Assembly (NCBI RefSeq): GCF_900105595.1
Contig: NZ_LT629784.1
Location: 2,170,001 to 2,234,000, forward strand
Direction: 5' to 3'
DNA length: 64,000 bases
From: Stappia sp. ES.058
GTDB lineage: Bacteria > Pseudomonadota > Alphaproteobacteria > Rhizobiales > Stappiaceae
Below the pieces are notes generated by a model, which saw only the letters and a list, made by a program, of their open reading frames with translations, made no database searches and was not told the DNA's origin. Shown here one piece after another: positions 55,883-64,000 of the stretch. Made by a program: the position numbers and the translations under genes. Position 1 is the stretch's first letter; each line of letters opens with the position of its first letter.

Positions 55883-57099
55883 CAAGCAAGACACGCCGCG
55901 TTGTCGTCACCGGCATGGGGGCGATTACCGCAACAGGACATGGCGTTGAAAGCCTTTGGACCGCCGCGCGCGACGGGCGCACCGGCGTATCCGAGTTTCT
56001 GCTCGATCGCTACCCGCGCCAGCGGATTACCAAGGCTGCCCACATCAAGGGGTTTGAGCCGGCGGAGCACCTGACGCTTCAGGAGCTCAAGACGACAGAC
56101 CGGTTCGCGCAGCTTGCGCTTGTCGCGGCAGAAGAAGCGTTGCAAAGCGCAGGCATCGACACCAAGACCCCGCGCGGAGCGCGCACCGGCGCCATAATCG
56201 GGTCAGGTATCGGCGGCGCGTGGACAACCGACAACGGTAACTACAGCTTCTACGTCACCCATGAACGCCCCGACCTGATGTCGATCGCCAAGGTGATGCC
56301 GAACGCGGCCGCCTCCCAGATCAGCATGCGCTACGGAATTCGCGGCCCATCGCTTGCCATTTCGAGCGCTTGCGCCTCCGGCACCCAGGCGGTCGGCTAC
56401 GGATTGCAGATGATACGCGCCGGCATTATTGACGCGGCGGTCGTCGGCGGCAGCGAAGCATTGCTCACCCCCTCGACCTTCCGCGCATGGGAAGTTCTGC
56501 GCGTGATGGCGCCAGAGGCCTGCCGTCCCTTCTCCGAAAAGCGCAACGGCATGGTGCTTGGCGAAGGCGCGGCCGTCTTGATGATCGAGGAACTGGAGCA
56601 TGCGCTCGCCCGTGGTGCGACCCCTCTCGCCGAAATTGCCGGCTATGGCACCACCTCCGATGCGGGCGATCTCCTGCGTCCGACTGTCGAAGGCCCGGCC
56701 GGATCGATGAATGCAGCGCTCGAGGACGCCGGCCTGTCACCGGACGAGATCGGTTATGTGAATGCCCATGGCACGGGAACGATCCTGAACGACATTTCCG
56801 AAACCTGCGCTCTGAGACAGGTGTTCGGCGACCGACTGTCATCCTTGTCCGTTTCCTCCACCAAGCCGATCCACGGCCATGCGCTGGGCGCGGCTGGTGC
56901 CATCGAACTTGTGGTGACCGTGGAAGCCCTGCGTGCCCAGATCGCGCCGCCGACGATCAACTGGCTGGGCCCCGATCCCAAGTGCGACCTCGATCCCGTT
57001 CCGAACGAAGCGCGCGCGCATCCGATTTCGGCTGCGCTCAGCAACTCGTTCGCCTTCGGCGGCATCAATGCCACGCTGGCATTGCGCAAATACGACTGA
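55879..57099 (+). CDS. Beta-ketoacyl-ACP synthase (KAS II-like)
   Basis: The 406-residue condensing enzyme extends acyl chains with malonyl-ACP. The catalytic Cys is C165 in AISSACASGTQ, with H297 in NAHGTGTILND and H332 in KPIHGHALGAAG. All three active-site residues are intact, so it is not a chain-length factor. The start is GTG, overlapping the ACP stop. It is a FabF-type enzyme dedicated to the adjacent ACP and dehydratase subunits rather than to housekeeping synthesis, by context. Confidence 0.93.
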   Translation: MTSKTRRVVVTGMGAITATGHGVESLWTAARDGRTGVSEFLLDRYPRQRITKAAHIKGFEPAEHLTLQELKTTDRFAQLALVAAEEALQSAGIDTKTPRGARTGAIIGSGIGGAWTTDNGNYSFYVTHERPDLMSIAKVMPNAAASQISMRYGIRGPSLAISSACASGTQAVGYGLQMIRAGIIDAAVVGGSEALLTPSTFRAWEVLRVMAPEACRPFSEKRNGMVLGEGAAVLMIEELEHALARGATPLAEIAGYGTTSDAGDLLRPTVEGPAGSMNAALEDAGLSPDEIGYVNAHGTGTILNDISETCALRQVFGDRLSSLSVSSTKPIHGHALGAAGAIELVVTVEALRAQIAPPTINWLGPDPKCDLDPVPNEARAHPISAALSNSFAFGGINATLALRKYD

Positions 57100-57109
57100 C
57101 GAGGTCAAC

Positions 57110-57535
57110 GTGTCACAAGGGCCCGCACCGAATTGGATCGCTTTGCCTGATGCGGTGCTCGACACAGCATCGGCTAAGGTCGATGCTTTTGCACGGGCGC
57201 TCGCCGGTGGATCTCCGGCGACGTTTCCAGCCGGACATGTGCCGGCGACCTACGCCTTCACCGTTTTCGCCGGGGCTGAGTCGGGCGGGCGGATAGAGGC
57301 AATCGCGCGCGAGCGCGGGGCCATGCTGGTTCACCAGGCGCAGGCATTCACCTATCACGCGCCGCTTGAACGCGACCGGCTCTACGCGGTCTCTCTCGAC
57401 TGGCACGCCAATCCCGAACGTGACGACCGGCTCGTCCTACGCGGCCGTGTCCACGACGGGGACGGCCCGCTCCTGCAGGAGTTCACCGCCGAGATCGTCC
57501 TTTTTGTGAACCGCAAAGAGCCGGCGCATGGCTGA
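57110..57535 (+). CDS. Hotdog-fold dehydratase subunit, HadA-like (MaoC N-terminal type)
   Basis: The 141-residue protein resembles the MaoC dehydratase N-terminal domain. PATYAFTVFAG then LVHQAQAFTYHAPLERDRLYA, and a late LQEFTAEIVLFVNR, fit the non-catalytic half of heterodimeric dehydratases. It has no D-x4-H dyad, so it should need a catalytic partner, the next gene, whose ATG lies inside its last codons (8-base overlap). The start is GTG with a GAGG site. It is 10 bases after the ketosynthase stop. Confidence 0.78.
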   Translation: MSQGPAPNWIALPDAVLDTASAKVDAFARALAGGSPATFPAGHVPATYAFTVFAGAESGGRIEAIARERGAMLVHQAQAFTYHAPLERDRLYAVSLDWHANPERDDRLVLRGRVHDGDGPLLQEFTAEIVLFVNRKEPAHG

Positions 57536-57932
57536 CGCCGGACCCGTTTTTACGGTCGGGGACCGTTTGCTTTCTGGAAATGCGCGCCACCTTCCAGCCC
57601 GTGACATCGAGGCATACGCAGACGCCTCAGGAGACCGCAACCCGATCCATCTCGACGACAGCGCCGCACAAGGCGTCGGCCTGCCCGGCTCTATCGTGCA
57701 TGGCATGCTGGTGATGGGCCAGTTCGAGGCGGCACTGTGCGCCTGGCGAGCGGGACTGACAATCCAGACCCTGCAGACCCGTTTCCTGAGACCGCTCCCT
57801 GTCGGCGCGACCATCCATGTCGAGGGGCGCATCGCCAAGGTACTCGACGCCCGTTCCGCGATTGTCCGGCTTAGTGTGCGCGATGACGAAGGCCACACGA
57901 TCTGCGTCGGCGACGCCACCGTCTCGGTTTGA
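57528..57932 (+). CDS. MaoC-type dehydratase/hydratase subunit, HadB-like
   Basis: The 134-residue single-hotdog protein has the hydratase-2 motif YADASGDRNPIHLDDSAA with the catalytic Asp36 and His41 pair (D-x4-H), then GLPGSIVHGMLVMGQ. It would dehydrate 3-hydroxyacyl-ACP, acting with the preceding non-catalytic subunit as in mycobacterial HadA/HadB. It ends the operon; the next gene is convergent. No ketoreductase or enoyl reductase is included, so these steps must be borrowed from housekeeping FabG/FabI or be absent. Confidence 0.88.
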   Translation: MADAGPVFTVGDRLLSGNARHLPARDIEAYADASGDRNPIHLDDSAAQGVGLPGSIVHGMLVMGQFEAALCAWRAGLTIQTLQTRFLRPLPVGATIHVEGRIAKVLDARSAIVRLSVRDDEGHTICVGDATVSV

Positions 57933-57953
57933 ACCACGCTCACCGACCACGCG

Positions 57954-58835
57954 TCACGCCGCCCTTGCAGGCCTCGGCGGAAGTGCCGCGCGCCGGCCCG
58001 CGGCCTGGGCGGCCCAGACACTCGCGAGCACGACCAGCGCGCCGGCAATCTGCGGCGCTGTGAGCTGTTCCTCAAGCACAATCCACCCCAGAAGAACGGC
58101 GATTGCCGGGCTGAGAAAGCCAAGCGCGGACACGGGTCCCGGCTCCAGGCGGGCAATGCCGCGAAACCAGAGATAATAGGTGAGCGCGGCGCCGATCAGA
58201 CCAAGATAGGCGAAGCCGGCTACGTTCTGCGCAGTCAACGACGGCAATGGCGGTTCGACCCACAGTGCCACCGGCAGCAGCAAAAATCCGCCCGCGGTCA
58301 ACTGCCAGGCCGTGAAGGTCAGGAGCGAGACAGGCGACTGCCACTTGCGGCTGAAGACGGTGCCGCCGGCCATGGCGGCAGCCCCGCCGAGACCAGCTAG
58401 AACGCCGACCGGATCGAGCGACGCCGCCGGTCCGACGACGAGCAGCGCCACGCCGCAAAGCCCCGCGAGCGCCGCCCCGACCGACAAGAGCGTGACCGGG
58501 TTGCCAAGGGCGACGCGGGCGAGGAACAGCACCAGCAGGGGCTGAACCGCACCAAGCGTCGCCGCCACACCGCCGGGAAGCCTGTAGGCGGCAACGAACA
58601 GAAGCGACCAGAACACCGCGAAATTGAGCGCGCCGAGCACGAGGATGCGTCCGATCCACTGCGGCGGCGGCAGCTGGCGGACGACCGCGAGCAACAACAG
58701 CCCCGCCGGCAACGCCCGCAGGACCGCGAGCGTCAGTGGATGACCAGGCGGCAGCAGCTCGGTCGTGACGATATAGGTGCTGCCCCAGATGGCGGGTGCG
58801 AGCGCCGTTGCGAACACATCGAGGATGCGCGCCAT
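57954..58835 (-). CDS. EamA-family transporter
   Basis: The 293-residue inner-membrane protein has about ten helices in two EamA repeats. PAIWGSTYIVTTELLPPGHPLTLAVLRALPAG is the family N-terminal signature, and ALTYYLWFRGIARLEPGPVSALGFLSPAIAVLLG the second repeat. Substrate is unknown. Its ATG lies one base beyond the wrbA stop, so the two are cotranscribed with the LysR gene. A much longer open frame upstream reads through wrbA in another frame and is not real. Confidence 0.85.
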   Translation of the reverse strand: MARILDVFATALAPAIWGSTYIVTTELLPPGHPLTLAVLRALPAGLLLLAVVRQLPPPQWIGRILVLGALNFAVFWSLLFVAAYRLPGGVAATLGAVQPLLVLFLARVALGNPVTLLSVGAALAGLCGVALLVVGPAASLDPVGVLAGLGGAAAMAGGTVFSRKWQSPVSLLTFTAWQLTAGGFLLLPVALWVEPPLPSLTAQNVAGFAYLGLIGAALTYYLWFRGIARLEPGPVSALGFLSPAIAVLLGWIVLEEQLTAPQIAGALVVLASVWAAQAAGRRAALPPRPARAA

Positions 58836-58836
58836 G

Positions 58837-59376
58837 TCAAACGCCCTCCAGAACGGCAGCCAGGCCGCCCTCGGCCCGGCGGTGCAGCCGTTTGGCAAGT
58901 GCCGCGACATGCGCATCCATCCGCGTCTGTCCGGCAAAGGTGTAGGGCAGCCCGGCGATGACCATGCCGAAATGCAGCAGGGGCACATGGAAGGTGAGGA
59001 TCGCCGCCTCATGACCGCCGTGTTGCGACCCTGTCGACCTAAAGACCGCCCCGACCTTGCCAACGAGTGCATTGGTCGCCCACAGGCCGCCGGCCTGATC
59101 GATGAACTGCTTCATCTGCGCGGCCATGTTGCCGAAGCGCGTCGGCGTGCCGAACAGGATCGCGTCATAGGCGGGAAGATCGGCGACGGCGGCGACCGGC
59201 GACTCGGTGTCGGTGATATAGCCGGCCTGATCGCGAATGTCGGCCGGAACCGTTTCCGGCACGCGCCTGACGTCGACGGTGACGCCTTCGACGCTTCGCG
59301 CGCCTTGCGCGACCGCGCGCGCCATCTCACGGATATGGCCATAGCTGGAATAATAGAGAACAAGCACTCGGGTCAT
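58837..59376 (-). CDS. wrbA: WrbA-like NAD(P)H:quinone oxidoreductase with shortened C-terminal region
   Basis: The 179-residue flavoprotein has the flavodoxin-like FMN loop [11 protein letters not shown], the [20 protein letters not shown] block and the [27 protein letters not shown] core of WrbA. Typical WrbA is about 198-200 residues with a Gly-rich loop (GTPYGA...GGDGSRQPS) before the last helix. Here that loop is missing and the sequence goes directly from [17 protein letters not shown] to a basic end. It lies one base before the EamA gene, downstream of a LysR regulator. Confidence 0.85.
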   Translation of the reverse strand: MTRVLVLYYSSYGHIREMARAVAQGARSVEGVTVDVRRVPETVPADIRDQAGYITDTESPVAAVADLPAYDAILFGTPTRFGNMAAQMKQFIDQAGGLWATNALVGKVGAVFRSTGSQHGGHEAAILTFHVPLLHFGMVIAGLPYTFAGQTRMDAHVAALAKRLHRRAEGGLAAVLEGV

Positions 59377-59479
59377 GACGGTTTCTCCGCTCGGGGTGTG
59401 ATCGAACGGAAAGATGCGCCACGCCGGGAACGCGAAACAGGCGTCGCGTCACAACTGATTTTTTACGTGGGTTGAAAAA

Positions 59480-60385
59480 TCAGGGACGCAACTGCGCAGT
59501 GCTGGCCAGCGCTTCTTCGACGAAGGAGAGGAAGGCGCGGGTCTTCGCATCCGCGCCCAGGCGCGCGGCAAGCACTGCAAAGACATGCCGGTCCGGCAAG
59601 GCATGGTCGGGAAGAACGCGCTCCAGCCGCTTCGCCGAAACGGCCGCACCGGTCAGAAACCCGGGAAGCGCGCCGATCCCCTGCCCGGCCTCGAGCATGT
59701 CTTTCAGGAACAGGCTGCTGGACGCGGTATGGCGCGGCTGGATGGCGACCCTATGATGGTCCGTCCCATCGGACAGCGCCCAGACCGTTGCGTGATCGGC
59801 AAGCGTGAAGGCGCAGATCCGATGCGCCTTGAGATCCTCGGGCGTTCGGGGGCGCCCATGCGCATCGAGATAAGCCGGAGATGCGTAGAGACGCTGGTCA
59901 GCGGTCGCAAGCCGCCGCGCGACCAGCGAGGAATCCGGCAACTCCGCACGCACCCGGATCGAGACATCGTGGCCGCCCTCCACCATGTCGATCACCCGGT
60001 CGTCGAGCGTCAGGGCGATGTCGATTTCCGGATAGCGCGCGAGGAATGCCGGCAACATCGGCGAGAGCACCGCCAGCCCGAAGGACAGCGGCGCATTGAC
60101 CTTGAGGCGCCCGCGCACGACGCCAGCACCGGCACGCAGGGCCGTGTCGAGCGCCCCAACGTCCTCCAGGATCCGCCGGCATTCGTCATAGTAGAGCTTG
60201 CCGTTGTCGGTGAGCGTCATGCTGCGGGTGGTGCGGGACAGGAGCACACAGCCAAGGCTTTCTTCCAGAAGCTTGGTTTCGCGGCTCAAAAGTGCTGTCG
60301 ACAACCCGAGGTCTTCGGCCGCCCGCGAGAAGCTGTTCAACTCGACGATCCGGCAAAACGCCCGCATGACGCTCAAGCGGTCCAT
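59480..60385 (-). CDS. LysR-family transcriptional regulator
   Basis: The 301-residue protein has an N-terminal helix-turn-helix (SVMRAFCRIVELNSFSRAAEDLGLSTALLSRETKLLEE) and a C-terminal substrate-binding domain. A region with LDDRVIDMVEGGHDVSIRVRAELPDSSLVARRL is typical of the subgroup that controls quinone/redox and small-molecule transport genes. It is upstream of wrbA-eamA on the same strand with a 103-base gap, so it probably regulates them. The spacer lacks an obvious T-N11-A palindrome. Confidence 0.88.
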   Translation of the reverse strand: MDRLSVMRAFCRIVELNSFSRAAEDLGLSTALLSRETKLLEESLGCVLLSRTTRSMTLTDNGKLYYDECRRILEDVGALDTALRAGAGVVRGRLKVNAPLSFGLAVLSPMLPAFLARYPEIDIALTLDDRVIDMVEGGHDVSIRVRAELPDSSLVARRLATADQRLYASPAYLDAHGRPRTPEDLKAHRICAFTLADHATVWALSDGTDHHRVAIQPRHTASSSLFLKDMLEAGQGIGALPGFLTGAAVSAKRLERVLPDHALPDRHVFAVLAARLGADAKTRAFLSFVEEALASTAQLRP

Positions 60386-60508
60386 GATGCGATACAGCCC
60401 CTCGGCAATTGACCCAGTGTCGCCAAGCTAACCGCAGATGGCCGCTCGCGCATGCAAAACCGGATCGCGCCCGGTCTTGCATGCGGGCACAGGGACGAAA
60501 GCAAACAG

Positions 60509-60889
60509 CTAGGCGGCCGTCATGCGCTTGGGCGCACCTGTCGCCATGTCCGTTCCAACGAACGGCTGTCCGCCGGCCTTCCATGCTGCCATGCCGCCGC
60601 CCAGGTGCGCGATCCGCTCGAACCCGGCCTCAAGGCAGGCGCGCGCCGCCTTTTCCGAGCGCATGCCGGACCCGCAGTGCAGGACAATGCGTCGGTCCGT
60701 GTCGCGCGGCAGGAAGCTCGGATCGAAGAAGGCGATGGGGCTCAAAAGCGCGCCCTCGATGTGCTCGATCATGAATTCCTGCGGGCTGCGGACATCGATC
60801 AGCACAATTTCACGCCGCGCCAGCGCCCCGCTCACCTCATCCACACCCCAGGTCTCGAGGGTGGCACCATCGACGGTTTCGGATTTCAT
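60509..60889 (-). CDS. Rhodanese-domain protein
   Basis: The 126-residue single-domain sulfurtransferase has VLIDVRSPQEFMIEHIEGAL and the catalytic loop LHCGSGMRSEKAA with the persulfide-forming Cys near residue 72. It is cytosolic. The start MKSETVDG follows an AAGGA site; upstream codons of the open frame lack homology. It is downstream of the ThuA gene on the same strand with a 151-base gap and may be the last gene of the sugar cluster or separately transcribed. Confidence 0.9.
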   Translation of the reverse strand: MKSETVDGATLETWGVDEVSGALARREIVLIDVRSPQEFMIEHIEGALLSPIAFFDPSFLPRDTDRRIVLHCGSGMRSEKAARACLEAGFERIAHLGGGMAAWKAGGQPFVGTDMATGAPKRMTAA

Positions 60890-61040
60890 ATCGCAAGTCC
60901 TTTCAGTCTCAAAAATACGTCGGCCAGCGCCCCGAGGGACGACTGGCCGCGGGATTCCCACATCCCGAGCAGACCCGGGATCAGAAAACTTCTCGAAACC
61001 TGAATGTTCAATACGACGAGAATATGCCAATCCGCCGGAT

Positions 61041-61757
61041 TTATCCGGCGAGCGCCTTGCCTTCGGCCGCCCAGACGGCGCCGCGACGGATGATCTCGGT
61101 CACCTGCGGCACCTTGAGATCGTCCAGCGTGTGGCCGATGGAGCAGTAGAACACCCGCCCCTTGTCCCAACGCCGCTTCCACACGACGGGGATCACGGTG
61201 CCCTCGATCCACCACAGGTGATCGCCGGAAAAAGTCGTCGTCGCCAGCACCTCGTTGGAGGGGTCCACCAGCATGTAATATTGCTCTGAATGGAGCCGGA
61301 AGCTCTTGATCCCCTGAACGATCGGGTCTCCCGGTCGGGTGATCGTCACGTCGTAATCGACGAAATCATCCGACGGCACCGGATTGTCGGGCCAACCGGG
61401 CGGATGCGCCACGAACTGCCCGCCAATGAGAAAGTGGTAGGTGGGCCGGTCGCGAAAGGCATCTCCCATGTGGCCGTGCCATCCGGCAATACCGCAGCCC
61501 TTGGCGACAAGGGACAACAAACCGTCCTCTTCCGCCTTCGTCATGGTGCCGAATTCCGGCTGATGCGACGAGCGCGCCGACGACCAGATCGGAACGATCA
61601 AGTCGACGTCGGCCATACCTTCGGGATTGGCGAGCGGCTCCAGGGTTTCATGCACGGTGACATCGAAACCCTCGTTGCGCAGGAGGTTCTCGCACCAGTC
61701 GGAGAATGCAGTGGGCGCGTGCCCTTCCCAGCCGCCAACGAACAAGACAGCCTTCAT
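61041..61757 (-). CDS. ThuA-domain protein (trehalose-utilisation family)
   Basis: The 238-residue protein has the ThuA fold, a class I glutamine amidotransferase-like domain. KAVLFVGGWEGHAPTAFSDW at the start, IAGWHGHMGDAFRD and SEQYYMLVDPSNEVLATT are typical. ThuA-type proteins in Rhizobiales take part in trehalose and related sugar catabolism, as members of oxidative, keto-sugar routes; the exact reaction here is not known. Its ATG overlaps the dehydrogenase stop by four bases (ATGA), so it is translated with the oxidoreductase and ABC genes. Confidence 0.85.
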   Translation of the reverse strand: MKAVLFVGGWEGHAPTAFSDWCENLLRNEGFDVTVHETLEPLANPEGMADVDLIVPIWSSARSSHQPEFGTMTKAEEDGLLSLVAKGCGIAGWHGHMGDAFRDRPTYHFLIGGQFVAHPPGWPDNPVPSDDFVDYDVTITRPGDPIVQGIKSFRLHSEQYYMLVDPSNEVLATTTFSGDHLWWIEGTVIPVVWKRRWDKGRVFYCSIGHTLDDLKVPQVTEIIRRGAVWAAEGKALAG

Positions 61758-62623
61758 CGCTTTTCCTCCCGCATGAAATTCACCATTGCCGCCATGTCGC
61801 GGCTTTCATATCCACGACGCTCCGCCGCGCGCAGCTTGGCGAGTGTCACCCGCCCCTGGGGCATGGCAACCCCCAGCGTGTCGGCAAGGCGCGCAGTCAC
61901 CTCCATGTCCTTGCGCGCAAGCGCGACCGTAAAGGTCACCGCATGCGCCTGCTCGTCGAGATAAAGCGGGCGACGATAGGACAGCATCGGCGCGCAGGCG
62001 GCAGACGCCTCTATGGCGTCGAAGGCAAGCTCCGGCGCGATGCCCGAGGCCTCGGCGAGCGTCAGCGCCTCGGCCAGCGTCTGGTTAAGACCGTGGATAA
62101 GGGAATTGACGGCAAGCTTCATCACCGAGCCCGCACCCGGGCGTTCCAGATAGATCGTCTTTCGCCCGACAGCATCGAACAGCGGGTGAAACTCCATCGC
62201 CTCGGCCTCAGAGCAGCCGGCCATGATCATCAACTGCGCGTCGGCCGCCGCCTGTGTCGCACCGGACACCGGTGCATCGACCACCCGCACCCCGTCCGGG
62301 GCCGAAGCGGCAAGGGCCGCGATATGCCCCGGGCTCATCGTTCCCATCTCAATCACCCTACGCCCCCCGGGTGCGGCGAAGAGACCATCCGGTCCGTCGT
62401 GCACAGCCGTCGACGCCGCATCATCCGCCAACATTGTCATGACAGCATGTGTGGTCTCTGCAAGCTCGCGCGGAGTTGCCGCAACGGCGCAGCCAATTTC
62501 CGCGGCCAGCGCATCCGCCTTGTCACGCGAGCGGTTCCAGAGCGTCACGTCATGCCCGGCGCGCGCGAGATTGCGCGCCATATGCGCGCCCATACGGCCC
62601 AGGCCGGCAAATCCGACCCGCAT
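61754..62623 (-). CDS. Beta-hydroxyacid dehydrogenase (3-hydroxyisobutyrate dehydrogenase family)
   Basis: The 289-residue NAD(P)-dependent enzyme has the Rossmann motif FAGLGRMGAHMARNL at the N-terminus, the substrate motif DAPVSGATQAAADAQLMIMAGC, and the catalytic Lys in GSVMKLAVNSLIHG. Substrate may be tartronate semialdehyde, 3-hydroxyisobutyrate or a sugar-derived hydroxy acid. ATG 62623 overlaps the ABC ATPase stop (TGATG); a GTG codon one earlier is also possible. It lies in an operon with the ABC gene and ThuA. Confidence 0.9.
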   Translation of the reverse strand: MRVGFAGLGRMGAHMARNLARAGHDVTLWNRSRDKADALAAEIGCAVAATPRELAETTHAVMTMLADDAASTAVHDGPDGLFAAPGGRRVIEMGTMSPGHIAALAASAPDGVRVVDAPVSGATQAAADAQLMIMAGCSEAEAMEFHPLFDAVGRKTIYLERPGAGSVMKLAVNSLIHGLNQTLAEALTLAEASGIAPELAFDAIEASAACAPMLSYRRPLYLDEQAHAVTFTVALARKDMEVTARLADTLGVAMPQGRVTLAKLRAAERRGYESRDMAAMVNFMREEKR

Positions 62624-64000
62624 CACGCCACTTTTTCCGCACGAATGCCGGAAATTGCCTGAACGAGATTGTCCTCGGTCACTTCGGCTGCGGTGAACTC
62701 GCGAATGATCTCGCCGCTGTACATGGCGATCACCCGGTCGGAGACATGCAGCACCTCCGGCATCTCCGAGGAGATCACGATGACCGCATAGCCGCTGCGC
62801 GCCAGTTCGCGGATCAGATTGTGGATCTCCGACTTGGACCCGACGTCGATCCCCCGCGTCGGTTCATCCACGATCAGCACATTGGGCCGCATCGCCAGCC
62901 ACTTGCCGATGACGATCTTCTGCTGGTTGCCGCCCGAGAGATTTTTGACCGCCTGACGCCAGCTTGGCGTCTTGATCTCCAGCCGGTCGCGGTACTGCTC
63001 GAAAATCGCCAGTTCCGCACCATCGGAGACGAACGGTCCCGCAGTCAAGTCGTCGACCTGCGGCAGGGTGATGTTGTCGCGGCAGTTCATGCCAAGCACC
63101 AGCCCCTGCTCCTTGCGGCTTTCGGGAACCAGCGAAATGCCGTTGGCGATCGCGTCCACCGGAGAGGAAATGCGAACCTCCTTGCCCTCCAGCAGGATCG
63201 TGCCGGAACTCGGCGTACGCAGGCCGAACAGCGTTTCGGCAATCTCCGTCCGCCCCGCCCCGACCAGACCGTAAAAGCCGACGACCTCGCCGGAGCGAAC
63301 ATTGAAGTTGATGTCACGATACAACGATCCGCAGGAAAGCCCGCGGACCTCGAGCTCCACGCCGCCGAACTCGGCGTGTTCGACATTGCGCGACAGGTCG
63401 AGGCTGCGCCCGATCATCAGCTGCGTGACTTCGTCTTCGTCGGTGTCCGCGGTGATCAGCGTTCCGCGATAGGTACCATCGCGCAGGACGCTGATCCGGT
63501 CGGAGATCGTGAAAATCTCCTCCATTCGGTGCGAAATGTAGACGATGCCGACGCCGCGCGCCTTGAGGTCGCGGATAACGTCGAAGAGCACCACCTTTTC
63601 CGCATCCGTGAGCGACGCTGTCGGCTCATCGAAGATCACCGCCTTGGCGTTGACGGTCAAAGCACGGGCGATCTCCACCATCTGTTTGTTGGCGATCGAC
63701 AGGTCGCTGACGCGCGTCTCGGGCCCGAACTTGCAATTGAGCCGCTTCAGGATCTCGCCGGCCTTGGCATAAAGCGTCTTCCAGTCGACCCGCCCGAAGC
63801 TCTTCACGGGCAATTCGCCGAGATAGATGTTTTCCGCCGCCGACATTTCCTCCGCGAGACTGAGCTCCTGGTGGATCAGCACAACGCCCTTGGACTTTGC
63901 CTCGAGCGGCGTGCGCATCACCACTTCGTTCTCCTCAATGAAGATGCGGCCCTCGTTTGGCTGATGCATGCCGGCGAGCGTCTTCATCAGGGTCGACTTG
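62623..64000 (-). CDS. Sugar ABC transporter ATP-binding protein (RbsA/MglA type), 5' end cut by window
   Basis: This is a double-ABC ATPase of a monosaccharide importer. The window holds about 458 residues from GKST-type Walker A (only KSTL visible) onward. The first domain shows VLIHQELSLAEEMSAAENIYLGE and LSIANKQMVEIARAL; the second shows FYGLVGAGRTEIAETLFGL (degenerate Walker A), LSGGNQQKIVIGKWLAMRPNVLIVDEPTRGID. The C-terminal signature fits ribose/galactose/xylose-type uptake. Permease and binding protein genes must lie beyond 64000. Downstream partners are the dehydrogenase and ThuA genes. Confidence 0.93.
   Translation of the reverse strand, partial: KSTLMKTLAGMHQPNEGRIFIEENEVVMRTPLEAKSKGVVLIHQELSLAEEMSAAENIYLGELPVKSFGRVDWKTLYAKAGEILKRLNCKFGPETRVSDLSIANKQMVEIARALTVNAKAVIFDEPTASLTDAEKVVLFDVIRDLKARGVGIVYISHRMEEIFTISDRISVLRDGTYRGTLITADTDEDEVTQLMIGRSLDLSRNVEHAEFGGVELEVRGLSCGSLYRDINFNVRSGEVVGFYGLVGAGRTEIAETLFGLRTPSSGTILLEGKEVRISSPVDAIANGISLVPESRKEQGLVLGMNCRDNITLPQVDDLTAGPFVSDGAELAIFEQYRDRLEIKTPSWRQAVKNLSGGNQQKIVIGKWLAMRPNVLIVDEPTRGIDVGSKSEIHNLIRELARSGYAVIVISSEMPEVLHVSDRVIAMYSGEIIREFTAAEVTEDNLVQAISGIRAEKVA

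Noticed and set aside
55610-57932. Assignment of the ACP operon to the AcpXL lipid A very-long-chain system
   Set aside because: The known order includes fabZ, two fabF genes, a dehydrogenase and lpxXL; none of these are present here, and the ACP and hotdog genes differ.

Overview
The window reads as a chromosomal segment of an alphaproteobacterium, most likely of the order Hyphomicrobiales (Rhizobiales), with high GC (roughly low-to-mid 60s % by eye). The gene order fabD-fabG-acpP, the prfB/mrcA/amidase/rne block, the M48 protease-DsbA-aroQ-accB-accC-aat block, DUF2865 and DUF455 proteins, a short second-type GltX and a class II DAHP synthase all fit that order. A Stappiaceae-like genome is plausible, but sequence reading alone cannot prove it. 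Almost every base is in recognisable core or accessory genes. I see no rRNA, tRNA, CRISPR array, prophage or intact insertion sequence.

Layout. 1-2.1 kb: fatty acid synthesis genes fabD, fabG and the start of acpP (minus). 2.2-5.5 kb: ribosomal genes rpsF-rpsR-rplI, a terminator carrying a 46-bp IS-end palindrome, then tyrS. 5.6-11.2 kb (minus): RarD-type exporter, citramalate synthase, a GFA/DUF559 pair, two 168-bp palindromic repeats, and cysS with a low-GC internal segment. 11.5-18.6 kb: L,D-transpeptidase, ArsR and MarR regulators, CreA, a DUF2865 secreted protein and gltX. 18.6-28 kb: MFS transporter, nadE, lone receiver protein, DAHP synthase, a 1096-residue AsmA/YhdP-like protein and Bcp. 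28-41.5 kb: a cell-envelope stretch (DUF455, M23 peptidase, two tandem TupA-type ATP-grasp proteins, prfB with a programmed frameshift, PBP1A, AmiC-type amidase) ending in rne.

41.6-46.1 kb interrupts this core order. It holds a DUF4405 membrane protein, a 75-bp remnant matching the 3' end of the nearby aminotransferase gene, two unrecognised secreted proteins, then the intact aminotransferase. 46.4-52.1 kb is the periplasmic protease/oxidoreductase, aroQ, biotin carboxylase and aat run. 52.1-54.5 kb holds an orphan ParA, an FAH-family hydrolase and PlsC. 55.6-57.9 kb is a tightly overlapping four-gene operon (acyl carrier protein, ketoacyl synthase, two hotdog dehydratase subunits resembling a HadA/HadB pair). 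It is a dedicated mini fatty-acid or polyketide elongation system of unknown product, and my best candidate for something undescribed. 58-60.4 kb: LysR-WrbA-EamA. 60.5-64 kb: a sugar ABC ATPase, a hydroxyisobutyrate dehydrogenase-like enzyme, a ThuA-domain protein and a rhodanese, probably one catabolic operon that continues beyond the window.

The strongest non-gene observations are the prfB frameshift site, the 3-bp-flanked IS-end palindrome inside the rplI terminator, a 10-bp tandem duplication in what would otherwise be a perfectly spaced promoter upstream of the PBP1A gene, and the duplicated aminotransferase 3' end.
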